The notes under the pieces are model-generated. The model searched no databases and was not told the DNA's origin. It was given only the letters and a program-made list of their open reading frames with translations. Both the position numbers and the translations under genes were made by a program. DNA of 23,446 nucleotides from an uncultured Nitrospinaceae bacterium (GTDB lineage Bacteria; Nitrospinota; Nitrospinia; Nitrospinales; VA-1): contig CAJWLY010000005.1 in NCBI GenBank assembly GCA_913043155.1, forward strand, positions 1 through 23,446, written 5' to 3'. This document shows positions 7,204-17,000 of the stretch, piece by piece. Positions within the stretch are counted from its first letter, which is position 1. The number at the start of each line of letters is the position of its first letter.

Positions 7204-8073
7204 ATGGATCAAACACTGACCGAAGAACAGGCGCAGCCTAGGAAAGAAAATAGAGGACCTCGTTTCCTCATCGGAATTCGTGTCGGCGACACCCTTAAAT
7301 CGGAATTGTTCGATCCGGTTAAACTGAACCTTCGCGTGGGTATGCAGGTGATGGCGGAAACCAATTATGGGACTCAACTAGGCGTAGTTGCTTCTAATAA
7401 GGTCCCCAACTTAAGTAAAAAGAATAAGAAATTCCAGCGCGTACTCAGAGTCGCCAATGAAAACGATTTTCAGGCTCAAACGAGAAAATTGGACCAGGAA
7501 AAACGGGCTAAGGAGCTGTGTGCGAGAAAAATTCTGGAACTGAAATTGCCGATGAACCTAAGTCGAGTGGTTCATATCCAAAAGCTGAAAAAGACCATTT
7601 TTTTCTTCACTGCCGAAGGCCGCGTAGACTTCCGTCAGCTCATCAAGGAACTGGGATCCGGCCTACGACACCGTATCGAAATGAAACAGGTGGGCGTGCG
7701 CGACGAGGCCCGATCGATTACTGGCTACGGGGTATGTGGGGAAGCCCTTTGCTGTTCTAGTTTCCTTCAGGACTTCACTCCGGTCACCATCCGCATGGCC
7801 AAGGATCAGGGACTCGTCCTCAACCCAACCAAAATTTCAGGGGTATGCGGACGTCTTATGTGTTGCCTGCAGTATGAACATGAAATTTACAAAAATCTCA
7901 TCAAAGACATGCCCAAGGTCAACCGCAAGATCCAGACTCCGGACGGGCCCGGCAAGGTCCTGAACAATGACATCCTGAAGCAAAATATCCTTGTCCGGCT
8001 CGACGATGAAAGTATAATGACCTATCCTTTAGACGAGTTGAGGGAGTTCCTGAAGCCAAAGAACCGGGAATAG
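7204..8073 (+). CDS. ricT: PSP1-domain protein RicT (YaaT family)
   Basis: This is a 289-residue PSP1-domain protein. In Bacillus subtilis RicT (YaaT) works with RicA and RicF in an iron-sulfur complex that affects RNA processing and development; whether that holds here is inference. The diagnostic cysteine blocks are present: GYGVCGEALCCSSFL (C178, C183, C184) and ISGVCGRLMCCLQYEHEIY (C215, C220, C221). The preceding TAEGRVDFRQLIKELG segment (about 136-151) is also typical. The start ATG follows a CGGGA ribosome site. Its place between holB and metG matches the Bacillus holB-yaaT neighbourhood. RicA and RicF homologues are not in the window, so the protein may act alone or with partners elsewhere. 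Confidence 0.93.
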   Translation: MDQTLTEEQAQPRKENRGPRFLIGIRVGDTLKSELFDPVKLNLRVGMQVMAETNYGTQLGVVASNKVPNLSKKNKKFQRVLRVANENDFQAQTRKLDQEKRAKELCARKILELKLPMNLSRVVHIQKLKKTIFFFTAEGRVDFRQLIKELGSGLRHRIEMKQVGVRDEARSITGYGVCGEALCCSSFLQDFTPVTIRMAKDQGLVLNPTKISGVCGRLMCCLQYEHEIYKNLIKDMPKVNRKIQTPDGPGKVLNNDILKQNILVRLDDESIMTYPLDELREFLKPKNRE

Positions 8074-8372
8074 TTTCCACCAAAAACCAAGCCTTCTTAA
8101 AAACCACAGCCTACGCGCTGAAAGCCCATTGGAAAAAAATATTAGGCGCTCTCCTACTGGATACTCGCAAAGATTCAATCGCTGGGATGGGTTCACTTTT
8201 TCAAAAACACCCCTCATCCCCTTCTAGAACGGGAGTGATGGGCTCCGACCTTTTATCAATTCGTAACATCTTTTAAAAAATGATCTGAGAAAAACTTAAT
8301 CTTGAGAATCATCAAGTCTTCAAAATTTTCCGCTTCATCTGAAACCAAAAAACTCTCAATCGCTCAATCTCC
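8074..8372. other. 299-base gap between ricT and metG
   Basis: No gene is seen. It contains the possible terminator at 8210-8242, followed by AT-rich sequence leading to metG. I see no T-box-like leader and no clear sigma70 promoter, though metG must have one here if the hairpin stops transcription. Confidence 0.5.
8210..8242 (+). terminator. Possible terminator after ricT
   Basis: An imperfect stem of about ten pairs joins C-rich 8210-8221 with G-rich 8231-8242 around the loop TTCTAGAAC. It has a bulge and one mismatch, and a TTTT run follows at 8251-8254. It lies in the only large spacer of this gene run, so it may split holB-ricT from metG-tatD. Confidence 0.35.
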
Positions 8373-10325
8373 ATGAAAAGTTTAGGAAAAAAGTTTTTTC
8401 TCACAACACCTATCTATTACGTAAACGATGTCCCGCACATCGGGCACGCCTATACAACCATTGCCGCCGATGTGGTGGCGCGCTACAGGCGGCTCGAAGG
8501 GTATGAGGTGATCTTTCTCACAGGAACCGACGAACACGGACAAAAAGTCCTGCAAGCCGCGCGCGAACTCAAGGTGGAACCACAGGAACACGTCGACAAA
8601 TTACACCAGCGATTCAAGGAACTTTGGCTGAGGTTCAATATCTCCAATGATGATTTTATCCGCACCACCGAAGAACGGCACAAGGCTCTCGTTTGCGACA
8701 TCCTACAGCGGTTACACGACAAAGGAGAGATCTATAAGGATAGCTACGAGGGCTGGTACTGCATGCCCTGCGAACGGTTCTGGACAGAAAAAGACCTTAT
8801 CCAAGGAAACTGCCCAGAATGCAAACGCAAGGTAGATAAAATCCAGGAGCACAACTATTTTTTCAAGATGGGGCAGTACCAGGATTGGCTGAAGAATTAC
8901 ATCCGAACGGACGAACGATTCATACAACCGGTGTCACGCCGTAATGAAGTGCTTGGTTTTCTCGACAAACCGCTCGGGGACTTGTGCATCTCGCGCCCGG
9001 TAGAGCGCCTCCCTTGGGGCATCCCCCTGCCCTTCGACAAAAAATACGTCACCTACGTCTGGTTCGACGCACTTATCAACTATATCTCCATTCATGGATC
9101 GCTCAACGAGATCAGGAGAAGCGGATTCTGGCCCGCAAACCATCATCTACTGGGCAAGGACATCCTTACCACCCACGCCGTTTACTGGTCCACAATGCTC
9201 AAGGCGATCGGACTCGATCCGGCGCTCAATCTTTTCGCCCATGGCTGGTGGACGGTGAACGGACAAAAAATGTCGAAGTCCATTGGTAACGTGGTGGAAC
9301 CCAACAGGTTAATTGAACAGTTCGGCGTCGATGCCATTCGGTACTTTCTGATGCGCGAGGTACCGTTTGGGATGGATGGAGACTTTTCGCACAAGGCGCT
9401 GATCGGACGTGTCAATAGCGACCTCGCAAATAACCTGGGAAATCTGCTCAACCGAACGATTAATATGATGAAAAGGTATCATGACTGCATAATTCCCGAA
9501 CCGACTGAACCTAATGAAGACGCTGATCTAAAAAATGAATTCCAAAAGGGAATCGACACTGTTCATAATCTTTATGACAGCCTGGCCTACAATAAAATTC
9601 TCGAGCGCGTCTGGCATTTGATTGACGTGACCAATAAATATATCGACCACCAGGGCCCGTGGACCCTGGTCAAGTCGGAGGACGGAAAAGAACGTCTCGC
9701 AACGGTCATGTACAACACCGCGGAGTGCCTGCGTATAATCGCGATCCTCGTTTATCCGTTCATGCCAAAAAGCGCCGAAACGATGATGCAACAATTGGGA
9801 ATCGAAATTTCCATTAAGGAACAGGGGCTGGAGACAATCAAAACATGGGGTGGATTAAAACCAGGAACAAGGGTGCAGCCGGGAAACCAGCTGTTCCCAC
9901 GCATTGAGGACAAAGAAGCAGAGAAACTTCTCGCTGCCGTAGAGGTAGCCGAAAAGCTGGACTCAAAAAAAGGAGCTGAAGTAATGGAAGAGGGAACTTC
10001 CGAACAGGTGAGCATTGACGAGTTCATGAAAATCGACCTACGAACAGGGAAAATCATTGCAGCAGAAAAGGTCGAAAAATCAAAAAAACTTCTGCAGTTA
10101 AAAGTAGATATTGGCAGCGAGGTGCGCCAAGTGGTTGCGGGTATTGCGGAATGCTACGAACCGGAACAACTGATCGGGCGAACCGTCATTCTTGCCGCCA
10201 ACCTTAAGCCGGCGAAACTGATGGGCGTCGAGTCGCAGGGCATGGTGCTCGCCGCCAGTGAAGGCGGAAATATCACTTTGGCCGGATTCGATCTGGAACC
10301 AGGCAAAGGGATACGAGTGCGATGA
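8373..10325 (+). CDS. metG: Methionyl-tRNA synthetase
   Basis: This class I aminoacyl-tRNA synthetase charges initiator and elongator tRNA-Met, 650 residues. The HIGH motif is PHIGH (21-25) in TTPIYYVNDVPHIGHAYTT, the KMSKS loop is at 299-303, and a zinc knuckle of four cysteines is at C130, C133, C147 and C150. The anticodon-binding helical domain spans about 340-520. A C-terminal tRNA-binding dimerisation domain (about 548-650, SIDEFMKIDLRTGKIIAAEK) makes it the long form. No ribosome site is evident at the ATG, but the reading frame and the HIGH position fit. The stop codon overlaps the next ATG by four bases (ATGA), so tatD is translationally coupled. Confidence 0.98.
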   Translation: MKSLGKKFFLTTPIYYVNDVPHIGHAYTTIAADVVARYRRLEGYEVIFLTGTDEHGQKVLQAARELKVEPQEHVDKLHQRFKELWLRFNISNDDFIRTTEERHKALVCDILQRLHDKGEIYKDSYEGWYCMPCERFWTEKDLIQGNCPECKRKVDKIQEHNYFFKMGQYQDWLKNYIRTDERFIQPVSRRNEVLGFLDKPLGDLCISRPVERLPWGIPLPFDKKYVTYVWFDALINYISIHGSLNEIRRSGFWPANHHLLGKDILTTHAVYWSTMLKAIGLDPALNLFAHGWWTVNGQKMSKSIGNVVEPNRLIEQFGVDAIRYFLMREVPFGMDGDFSHKALIGRVNSDLANNLGNLLNRTINMMKRYHDCIIPEPTEPNEDADLKNEFQKGIDTVHNLYDSLAYNKILERVWHLIDVTNKYIDHQGPWTLVKSEDGKERLATVMYNTAECLRIIAILVYPFMPKSAETMMQQLGIEISIKEQGLETIKTWGGLKPGTRVQPGNQLFPRIEDKEAEKLLAAVEVAEKLDSKKGAEVMEEGTSEQVSIDEFMKIDLRTGKIIAAEKVEKSKKLLQLKVDIGSEVRQVVAGIAECYEPEQLIGRTVILAANLKPAKLMGVESQGMVLAASEGGNITLAGFDLEPGKGIRVR

Positions 10326-11713
10326 TCATAGATACGCATGCCCACCTCGACATGGACACATATGACGAGGACCGCTCGGACGTGATTCAACGCGCCCGCG
10401 ACGGCGGGGTCGATTACATCCTTAACATTGGTTGCGACATCGAAAGCAGTCTGCGTTCGCGGGAACTGGCTGAGCGTTACGATTTTATTTACGCTACCGC
10501 TGGCGTTCATCCTCATGACGTAAAAAACATCAATGGACATACCTACGATCACCTCAGGGAACTGCTCTCGCACCCGAAGATGCTCGCGCTTGGGGAAACC
10601 GGCCTCGACTTTTTCAAGAATTACTCGCCCCAGGACCAGCAAAAGGAACATTTCCGCAAACAGATTGAGTTGGCGCGCGAAGTGGGTAAGCCCATCATCG
10701 TCCATAGTCGTGATGCGAATAATGACATCACCAGCATTCTCTCCGATCACTTCCCGAAAGATCGGTCCGCGCGATCAGGGATCTTCCATTGTTTCTCTGG
10801 AGACCAAGAACTGGCCGACCGGGCGCTAGAGATGGGATTCTACATCTCGTTCTCTGGTTCGGTCACCTTCAAGAAATCGGATGAACTGCGTACAGTGGCA
10901 AAAACAATCCCTGCCGATCGCCTGTTCGTCGAAACGGATTGTCCATTCCTCGCACCGGTCCCGAAACGCGGTAAACGGAACGAACCGTCCTACGTCAATC
11001 ACATTGCCCAACGGATTGCCGAAATACGCGGGCTCACCGTTGAAGACCTTGCACGTACCACCGCCCTCAACTTCTTCGAACTGTTCGGCATCGGCAAGGA
11101 AGCTAAGACCGGGACCGTGTCTTACCAAATACGCAACTCACTCTATCTCAATCTGACGACACGATGCACCGCCGATTGCTCATTCTGTACCCGCTTGACG
11201 CGTCCGATCGTCCAAGGCTACAACCTCCAACTCGACCGAGAACCGACAACTGAAGAGGTGTGGGAATCGATCGACGACTGCACAAAATATGATGAAATTG
11301 TTTTCTGTGGATATGGCGAACCGACGTTGAGGCTCGACGTCGTCAAGGAAGTAGCAAAAAAAATCAAAACTGCAGGGGGACGCGTTAGGCTGAACACTAA
11401 CGGACACGGCAACGCAATCAACAAACGCAATATCCTGCCCGAACTCAAGGGACTGGTTGATGCGATTTCAATCAGCCTCAACGCCGACACTCCTGAGGCC
11501 TACGATGAAATCGTCCGCCCCCTACCCGGCTTGCGCGAAGGCCTCTACGACAAGGTCAAGGAGTTCATCGAGGAATCCAAAAAATACATTCCGAAAGTGC
11601 AGGCCACCATCGTAACGCATCAGGACGGCGTCAATGAAACAAAATGTGAAGATATGGCCTGCAATGAGTTCGATATCGACTACCGGCCCCGACGCTACAA
11701 CATCGTGGGTTAA
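10322..11713 (+). CDS. TatD family nuclease fused to a radical SAM domain
   Basis: This is a 463-residue two-domain protein. Residues 1-258 are a complete TatD metal-dependent nuclease with HAH at 6-8, E92 in GETGLDF, H128 in IVHSR, H156 in FHCFSG and D206 in ETDCPFL. Residues about 266-463 form a radical SAM domain with the cluster motif C282-x3-C286-x2-C289 and a GYGEPT segment (330-335) in the usual SAM-binding place. A radical SAM protein family linked to TatD is known; here the two are one chain, joined by a short linker around 259-268. The junction is in one clean frame. It overlaps metG by four bases. The TatD half probably acts as a 3' exonuclease or deoxyribonuclease; the radical SAM substrate is unknown. 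Confidence 0.93.
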   Translation: MIIDTHAHLDMDTYDEDRSDVIQRARDGGVDYILNIGCDIESSLRSRELAERYDFIYATAGVHPHDVKNINGHTYDHLRELLSHPKMLALGETGLDFFKNYSPQDQQKEHFRKQIELAREVGKPIIVHSRDANNDITSILSDHFPKDRSARSGIFHCFSGDQELADRALEMGFYISFSGSVTFKKSDELRTVAKTIPADRLFVETDCPFLAPVPKRGKRNEPSYVNHIAQRIAEIRGLTVEDLARTTALNFFELFGIGKEAKTGTVSYQIRNSLYLNLTTRCTADCSFCTRLTRPIVQGYNLQLDREPTTEEVWESIDDCTKYDEIVFCGYGEPTLRLDVVKEVAKKIKTAGGRVRLNTNGHGNAINKRNILPELKGLVDAISISLNADTPEAYDEIVRPLPGLREGLYDKVKEFIEESKKYIPKVQATIVTHQDGVNETKCEDMACNEFDIDYRPRRYNIVG

Positions 11714-11771
11714 GCTCTCCGTTTCATCTCGCACAGAGCCTCAAAAACGCAGAAAAAAGGGGGGACAAATA

Positions 11772-12164
11772 ATGAACTGGATTCCTACAGGCGCGGTTTT
11801 CAGCGGGTTCAGCGTACTGCTTGGAGCAGTCGGGGCGCACGGACTCAAAAATATTCTCTCCGAACAAAAACTCAAGGCTTTCCACACGGCAACTCAGTAC
11901 ATGGGATACCACGGTCTAGCACTGATACTCGTCGGTATTCTTTGCCTGCATCTTGGAGCCGACAGGGCGAAAGCACTTAAGAAAGTCGGCATCCTGTTTC
12001 TGGCGGGTATTCTCATGTTCTCTGGAAGTATCTATATCCTCACCTTCGATGGGCCCCGTTTATTTGGTCCGGTCACCCCACTCGGCGGACTCTCCTTTAT
12101 AGCCGGCTGGTTCACCTTCGCCTGGGTGATGCGTGGGCATTCCAATAAAAACTATAATCCCTAA
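11772..12164 (+). CDS. DUF423 family membrane protein
   Basis: This is a 130-residue protein with four membrane helices (about 3-22, 46-64, 70-90, 102-122), belonging to the DUF423 (YgdD-like) family of unknown function. Family marks are the opening with GAxSGFxSVLLGAVGAHGLK-like residues, FHTATQYMGYHGLAL, and the GSIYILTFDGPRLFGPVTPLGG segment. The frame is open 46 codons further upstream, into the tatD end, but the start at 11772 is chosen because GGGGGG lies seven bases ahead and the protein then begins at the family position. It follows the TatD-radical SAM gene by 58 bases and probably shares its transcript. The hairpin at 12167-12182 follows. Confidence 0.92.
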   Translation: MNWIPTGAVFSGFSVLLGAVGAHGLKNILSEQKLKAFHTATQYMGYHGLALILVGILCLHLGADRAKALKKVGILFLAGILMFSGSIYILTFDGPRLFGPVTPLGGLSFIAGWFTFAWVMRGHSNKNYNP

Positions 12165-12166
12165 AA

Positions 12167-12182
12167 CCACCCTCAAAGGTGG
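12167..12182. terminator. Bidirectional terminator-like hairpin between convergent genes
   Basis: A perfect CCACC/GGTGG stem with a six-base loop lies in the 26-base gap between the DUF423 stop and the stop of the opposing gene. On the minus strand it is followed directly by TTTT, on the plus strand by ATTTCGATTT. The stem is short, so efficiency may be modest. Confidence 0.45.
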
Positions 12183-12190
12183 ATTTCGAT

Positions 12191-13075
12191 TTACCCATTC
12201 TCTCGCCCCAGCCTTTTTCCTACAGGAGAGAAGATATCTTTGGAACGTTTCCGGTAGGAGTACCACACAAGCAAGGCCAATATTCCCGTGGCAGAGGCGG
12301 ACGGGACAAGCGCGACACGATCCCAAGCCGGACGAAAATCAATCTCTCCTCCGATCTCACCAGTATAGTGCTTCAGCATTTCGGCATATTCGATCATGAG
12401 ATGCACGGGATAAACGGTCTCGGTGCTCTCGGCCGAACGATGCACTGGCACCTCGAATGATTTTTCCTCACCGCCGCGAATGGTGAATCCCATCATCTGC
12501 CCAAACTCGTCCGCGACCAGTCCAGGGGGAAGAAGAAGCATCAGCCGAACATTTTTAAACGACGACGAGTTATTACGGAGAAAAATTTTTAGTAGCGATC
12601 CATCTCCCTGCCGGGTCGTTCGGATTTCTCCATCGATAACTGACTTCACTGGCTCGCGGAAATAAAATGAGTCGGTATGAATCTGCGTAAGTGGCGCTTC
12701 GTCTTTGGCGCCGGTTTTATATTCCGCCATAACCACGAGTGGGTAGCGTCCCGTTCTCAACACCGGCGGATGGTCGGTGTTCTCCAGCGTGACCCCCTGC
12801 CCCGGATCAAGTCTGACGATCTTATCCATCATCACCATGCTGTGATGAAAATGGAACATAGGGTGTACATCATAGAGCGGCTCACGTCCGTTATTCTTCA
12901 CCGTCAAACGAACCCACACCCTACCGTCATCATCCACCAACGCCTGCGTGGTTAGTTGCAGCGGGGACGCCCACACAGAAGAGGAAAACCCAGCTGTTAA
13001 AAAAAACACCAGCAATAGACCTGCGCAAAGTTTCTCCATAGAAGGTGATTCTATCATGGTTTCACACGGAGCCAT
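12191..13075 (-). CDS. Secreted, membrane-anchored protein with His/Met-rich patch, unknown function
   Basis: I do not recognise the family. The chain of up to 294 residues has a signal peptide (MEKLCAGLLLVFFLTAGF, cleavage likely after VWA), two beta-rich Ig-like halves, one C-terminal membrane helix (about 255-275, VALVPSASATGILALLVWYSY) and a basic cytoplasmic tail (RKRSKD, GKRLGRENG). That order means an outside-facing domain held to the membrane. A patch HPMFHFHHSMVMM lies in the first half at about 71-83 and could bind a metal; this is inference. The first ATG at 13075 has an AGGTAG ribosome site, but ATG at 13039 gives a more normal signal peptide, so the start is uncertain. It stands alone, convergent with the DUF423 gene and divergent from the SPFH gene. 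Confidence 0.75.
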   Translation of the reverse strand: MAPCETMIESPSMEKLCAGLLLVFFLTAGFSSSVWASPLQLTTQALVDDDGRVWVRLTVKNNGREPLYDVHPMFHFHHSMVMMDKIVRLDPGQGVTLENTDHPPVLRTGRYPLVVMAEYKTGAKDEAPLTQIHTDSFYFREPVKSVIDGEIRTTRQGDGSLLKIFLRNNSSSFKNVRLMLLLPPGLVADEFGQMMGFTIRGGEEKSFEVPVHRSAESTETVYPVHLMIEYAEMLKHYTGEIGGEIDFRPAWDRVALVPSASATGILALLVWYSYRKRSKDIFSPVGKRLGRENG

Positions 13076-13104
13076 CTTGCTACCTGTCTATTGGGGCCGA
13101 AAAT

Positions 13105-13113
13105 TGGTATACT
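13105..13113 (+). promoter_or_regulatory. Extended -10 promoter candidate for the SPFH gene
   Basis: TGG followed by TATACT lies 33 bases before the SPFH start codon. No good -35 is seen, which is tolerated with an extended -10. The site overlaps the near-palindrome GGTATACC/T, so the opposite strand also reads TATACC toward the divergent gene. Confidence 0.35.
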
Positions 13114-13146
13114 TATCCAAACCGTAACACATGTAGGGGGTGGGTC

Positions 13147-13908
13147 ATGGATGGCGCAATCGTTGCCCTAATAATACTGGGTCTGCTTCTCTTCAGCGCA
13201 CTCAAAATTCTGCGTGAATACGAACGTGGTGTCATTTTTCTTCTGGGCCGATTCTGGAAAGTGAAGGGTCCGGGACTCATCATCGTCATTCCCGGAATTC
13301 AGAAGATGATCAAGGTAAGCCTGCGCACGGTAGTCATGGACGTACCACCGCAGGACATCATCACCCGTGACAATGTCACAGTTAAGGTGAACGCGGTTTT
13401 ATATTTCCGCGTCATCGAGGCCAGAAAGGCCATCATCGAGGTCGAAGATTACCTTTACGCCACCTCCCAGCTTGCGCAAACAACGTTACGAAGTATCCTG
13501 GGCCAAAGCCAGTTGGACGATCTGCTTTCGAAGCGCGACGAGATCAACGCCCACCTACAGAAAGCGATCGATGAACAAACCGAGCCCTGGGGCGTAAAGG
13601 TCGCAAACGTGGAAGTCAAAAACGTCGACCTACCCCAGGAGATGCAGCGTGCCATCGCCAAACAGGCCGAAGCGGAGCGGGAACGTCGAGCCAAAGTCAT
13701 CAACGCCAAGGGCGAATACGAAGCGGCAGAAAAACTGAGCCAGGCCGCGGACACCATCGGGGCGCACCCTCCGGCCCTGCAACTGAGATTCCTGCAAACC
13801 CTGCTAGACATCTCCACCGACCGCAACACCACCATGTTCGTGCCCATCCCGCTGGAATTGTTCGAGGGCTTTTCCAAACAGAAAAAGCCAGGCTCCGATG
13901 GCCTCTGA
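13147..13908 (+). CDS. SPFH-domain protein, slipin/stomatin type
   Basis: This is a 253-residue membrane-bound scaffold protein of the stomatin/slipin group. An N-terminal membrane segment (about 3-21, AIVALIILGLLLFSALKIL) is followed by the SPFH core: EYERGVIFLLGRFWKVKGPGLI, VVMDVPPQDIITRDNVTVKVNAVLYFRV, TTLRSILGQSQLDDLLSKRDEIN and WGVKVANVEVKNVDLPQEMQRAIA, then an Ala/Glu-rich helical part (AEAERERRAKVINAKGEYEAA). The frame is open 34 codons upstream, but ATG 13147 is chosen because GGGGG lies six bases ahead and the membrane helix then starts normally. Slipin genes usually sit beside an NfeD-type gene; the neighbours here are not NfeD. Such proteins organise membrane domains or quality-control proteases; the partner here is unknown. 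Confidence 0.93.
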   Translation: MDGAIVALIILGLLLFSALKILREYERGVIFLLGRFWKVKGPGLIIVIPGIQKMIKVSLRTVVMDVPPQDIITRDNVTVKVNAVLYFRVIEARKAIIEVEDYLYATSQLAQTTLRSILGQSQLDDLLSKRDEINAHLQKAIDEQTEPWGVKVANVEVKNVDLPQEMQRAIAKQAEAERERRAKVINAKGEYEAAEKLSQAADTIGAHPPALQLRFLQTLLDISTDRNTTMFVPIPLELFEGFSKQKKPGSDGL

Positions 13909-13970
13909 CCATAACCCGCATCAGGCCCTCGAAATAAACTATTAGGGGCCCACCCTTACTTCCCTTTTGC

Positions 13971-13999
13971 TTGGGGTTTGCCAGAGGATGCATTAGAAT
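13971..13999 (+). promoter_or_regulatory. Promoter candidate for the DUF4175-like/peptidase/MoxR genes
   Basis: TTGGGG, a 17-base spacer and TAGAAT lie 34 bases before the start of the 1111-residue gene. The -10 matches five of six consensus bases and the -35 is weaker. An imperfect GGCCCT/AGGGGCC hairpin (13924-13950) just upstream could end the SPFH transcript, making this the start of a separate unit. Confidence 0.4.
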
Positions 14000-14032
14000 A
14001 AATAAGGATACGATATTCATCGAGCCGCTCCA

Positions 14033-17000
14033 ATGGAACCTCACGCCTTCATTGAGAATTTCCTGAACCGAGTACGCCGCCTGCATACGCGGACCCAGTT
14101 ACTTCACGGGTTCAACATAATAATAGCTTATATTTCAATAAGTTATCTAACAGCCAACCTGCTGGCTTGGTTTTATCCCGCAGCCCATGAATGGTCCTGG
14201 TTGGTGGGAGCCCTGTTTCTAGGGGGATTGGGTTACATAGTCTTCCGCTACATCCTCCAGATCGGATTCGTGTCCTTTTCGCTTGACGATGCGGCGCTGT
14301 TGACGGAATTGCGGCACCCCCACTTAAACAATTCTCTCATCAATTCGTGCCAGTTGGCGCGTCGGCTGAAGCGCCCTGAAGCAAAAAAACAATCATCCCT
14401 GGAATTTATCCACGAACTGCACCGCCGTACCCGCCTGACCATCGAAGCAATCGATCCAAGATCGGTAATTGACCGGAGTGACTTGGTGTCAAGCCGCAAC
14501 TGGTTTGCTGGGGCTTTAGGTTCGCTTATTCTTCTGGCGTTGTTTCTTCCCGATTTTCTAACACAGGGATACAACCGCTGGATGCCTCCCCCTAAACCGC
14601 ACCAAGCCGCAATTGACAAATCGGTAAAACCAGACCTTTTGGAACCCACTGCCGCTAAAACTGCCTATGCGATCGACTCCTTGAGTCTGACTTTTCACTT
14701 TCCAGCGTATACGAGAATGAAGACAAAAACTGTAAAATCTTCTGACGGAAAGATCCACGTCCTTCCCGGAAGCGAGGTGAAAATTTCAGCCCGCACCAAC
14801 CTCCCCACAACCGGGGGCGACCTGATATTTAACGGCAAGGACAACTTCGTCATGAGCATGGAGGATCCAGCGAACCTTAACGGACGCCTCCTTATAAAGG
14901 AAAAAGGCTTCTACCAATTCCGAATCAAAGATGCGGTTGGAAAAAAACATCTACTCGCGCAAAAGTATCCGGTAACGCTCGGCCAAGACCGCTCGCCCAG
15001 CATCGTTTTATTCCTCGCCAACCCAAAACCTGTTTACTTCAACACCGACAAGGTCCAGCTGTTTTATGAAGGGAGCGACGACTTCGGTATCGGGTCCGTC
15101 GAACTGGTGGCCTACATCAACGGAAAAATCCAGCGCTTTCCGGTCAAACGGTTCAAAGAACACGAGAAGGAAGCCAAGGGCGACTACACTTGGGCCCTAT
15201 CGCAAATCGAGCTTCATCCGGGTGACGAGGTCCAGTACTACCTTGAGATTAAAGACAACGACAACGTACGAGGTCCGAACACCGGCCAATCCGAGGCATA
15301 CACCTTCACCATTTTCGACTCAGCAAAAGAACTGGAGAGCTTAATCGCCTTACAGGAAGAGTTGACCGAGAAAATGATCGCACTCCTGGCAACGGGGCTA
15401 GTTAAAGGCGCGTCGCTAGATAACTCGGTCGATGATCCGATGCAGTGGGAAAAACTTTTCACCACCAGCACCGACGCCCTGATCGAGATCGTAAGCCTGG
15501 CCCAACGCATTCGCGACCGGGGAAAAACCATCGACCGGTTCCCGCAACCTTACCTCAACCTGCTCAATAACGTTGCCTCCGGTCTGGCACGCATTCGACA
15601 GGAGCAGATTGAAGCAATCAACCAGATTCGGGACACAATCCATAAACCAACGCAGGCAAAATTTGACTCCTCTTCCCCTTACCGCACCATCAACAACCGA
15701 ATGATCGGTCACCTGGAAAACGATATTCTCTTCTTGGTCAAAATGACCAATCGGCAGAAGTTGGACCGGGTGGTGGGTCTGGAAGAGAAGCTCAACAACC
15801 TGACCCAAACCCTGCGCCAAGAGTTTGAGAAACTGAAGGACCGCAAAACCAAACCACGCCCAAACGAGTTGAAGAGCAAAATTAAACAGATACGCGACAC
15901 CCTGCAAAAAATCATGGACCAGCTGGCCCGCCAGACCCAGTCCATGCCCGACGAATTTTTAAATTCGGCCGCCTTCAAACGCCTGAGCATGGACTCGTTC
16001 GCCGCTTCGCTGGAACGGATGATGGACATGGTGAACCGCGGCCAGTTCGAGGAAGCAATGGAGGAGTTGAAAAAAGTCTCTGAGGACCTGCAACAGCTAG
16101 CCAATCAATTCAACCAAGCACGGTCGGAAATGGACGACCTTCTCGATATGCAGATCGCGGAAGCGCTGGACGACTCCATCGAGAAGTTGGATAAGCTGGA
16201 AGCTCGACAACAGAGGCTGGTTGAAGACACCACCCAAATCAATCAGGAACTGAGGGAACAACAATCAAAACGGTTTGAAAAGGAGCTGGACAATTTCTTT
16301 AAAGAACTCCAACACAACGTAGATGCCATCCGCTCTCTTTTCAAAGAGGACGAAGAGTATCTCAACAGGCACCGTGTGATGAAGCAACTTGAAAAATTGA
16401 TGGCTCAAGAAACAAAACTCAACCGAAAAATAAATGAACTAGGCCAGAAAACCGTCGATTCGAGCCTCACAGAGAGGTTGGATCAGAATTTCCAAACCCT
16501 CAACGAAGCGCGCAAAGAACTTTCCAAATTGACCCATGAAAAAGACTCTCTGCGTGTGAATGAGTTTCAGCGGTTCAGGGAAGGGTTGCCGCAGCTTATG
16601 AAAAAATACGACACGCTCCGAGAACTAGCCAGGTTGCGGGATCTCACCGAATTCGGCAACCTGTTCAAAAAAGCCTACCCCGAAGTGTTTCGCTGGCAAA
16701 ATAACCTGCGCACCACGCCCAATCGGAGGGAGGACATTGGTGAACAATTGGACAACGACCTAAAGCAGGTCACCCGGCTCAACAACGAAATTTCAAAAAA
16801 GTTAGGATCGATGATGCGATCGATCCGCAAGAACTACGATTCATCCATCACCGAAAAACAAAAAAAGAAACTGGGACAAATGGCTCAACAAGAAAGTCAG
16901 ATGCGCAAGGAAGTAGAGGAGTTGACACGCCGGTTTGACCGTTTAAACCAAGAAAACCCGATGGTCCCATCCCAGCTTTCGAAGCAGATGGGGCAAACGG

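Noticed and set aside
11634..11771. Upstream extension of the DUF423 protein by 46 residues
   Set aside because: The extension overlaps the end of the TatD-radical SAM gene, is not membrane-like or family-like, and a strong ribosome site marks the ATG at 11772.
13045..13146. Upstream extension of the SPFH protein by 34 residues
   Set aside because: It would cross the likely promoter and overlap the divergent gene's start; a good ribosome site lies before 13147.
15416..15907. 163-codon minus-strand open frame inside the DUF4175-like gene
   Set aside because: It is an antisense shadow of a long coding region, with no ribosome site or family resemblance.
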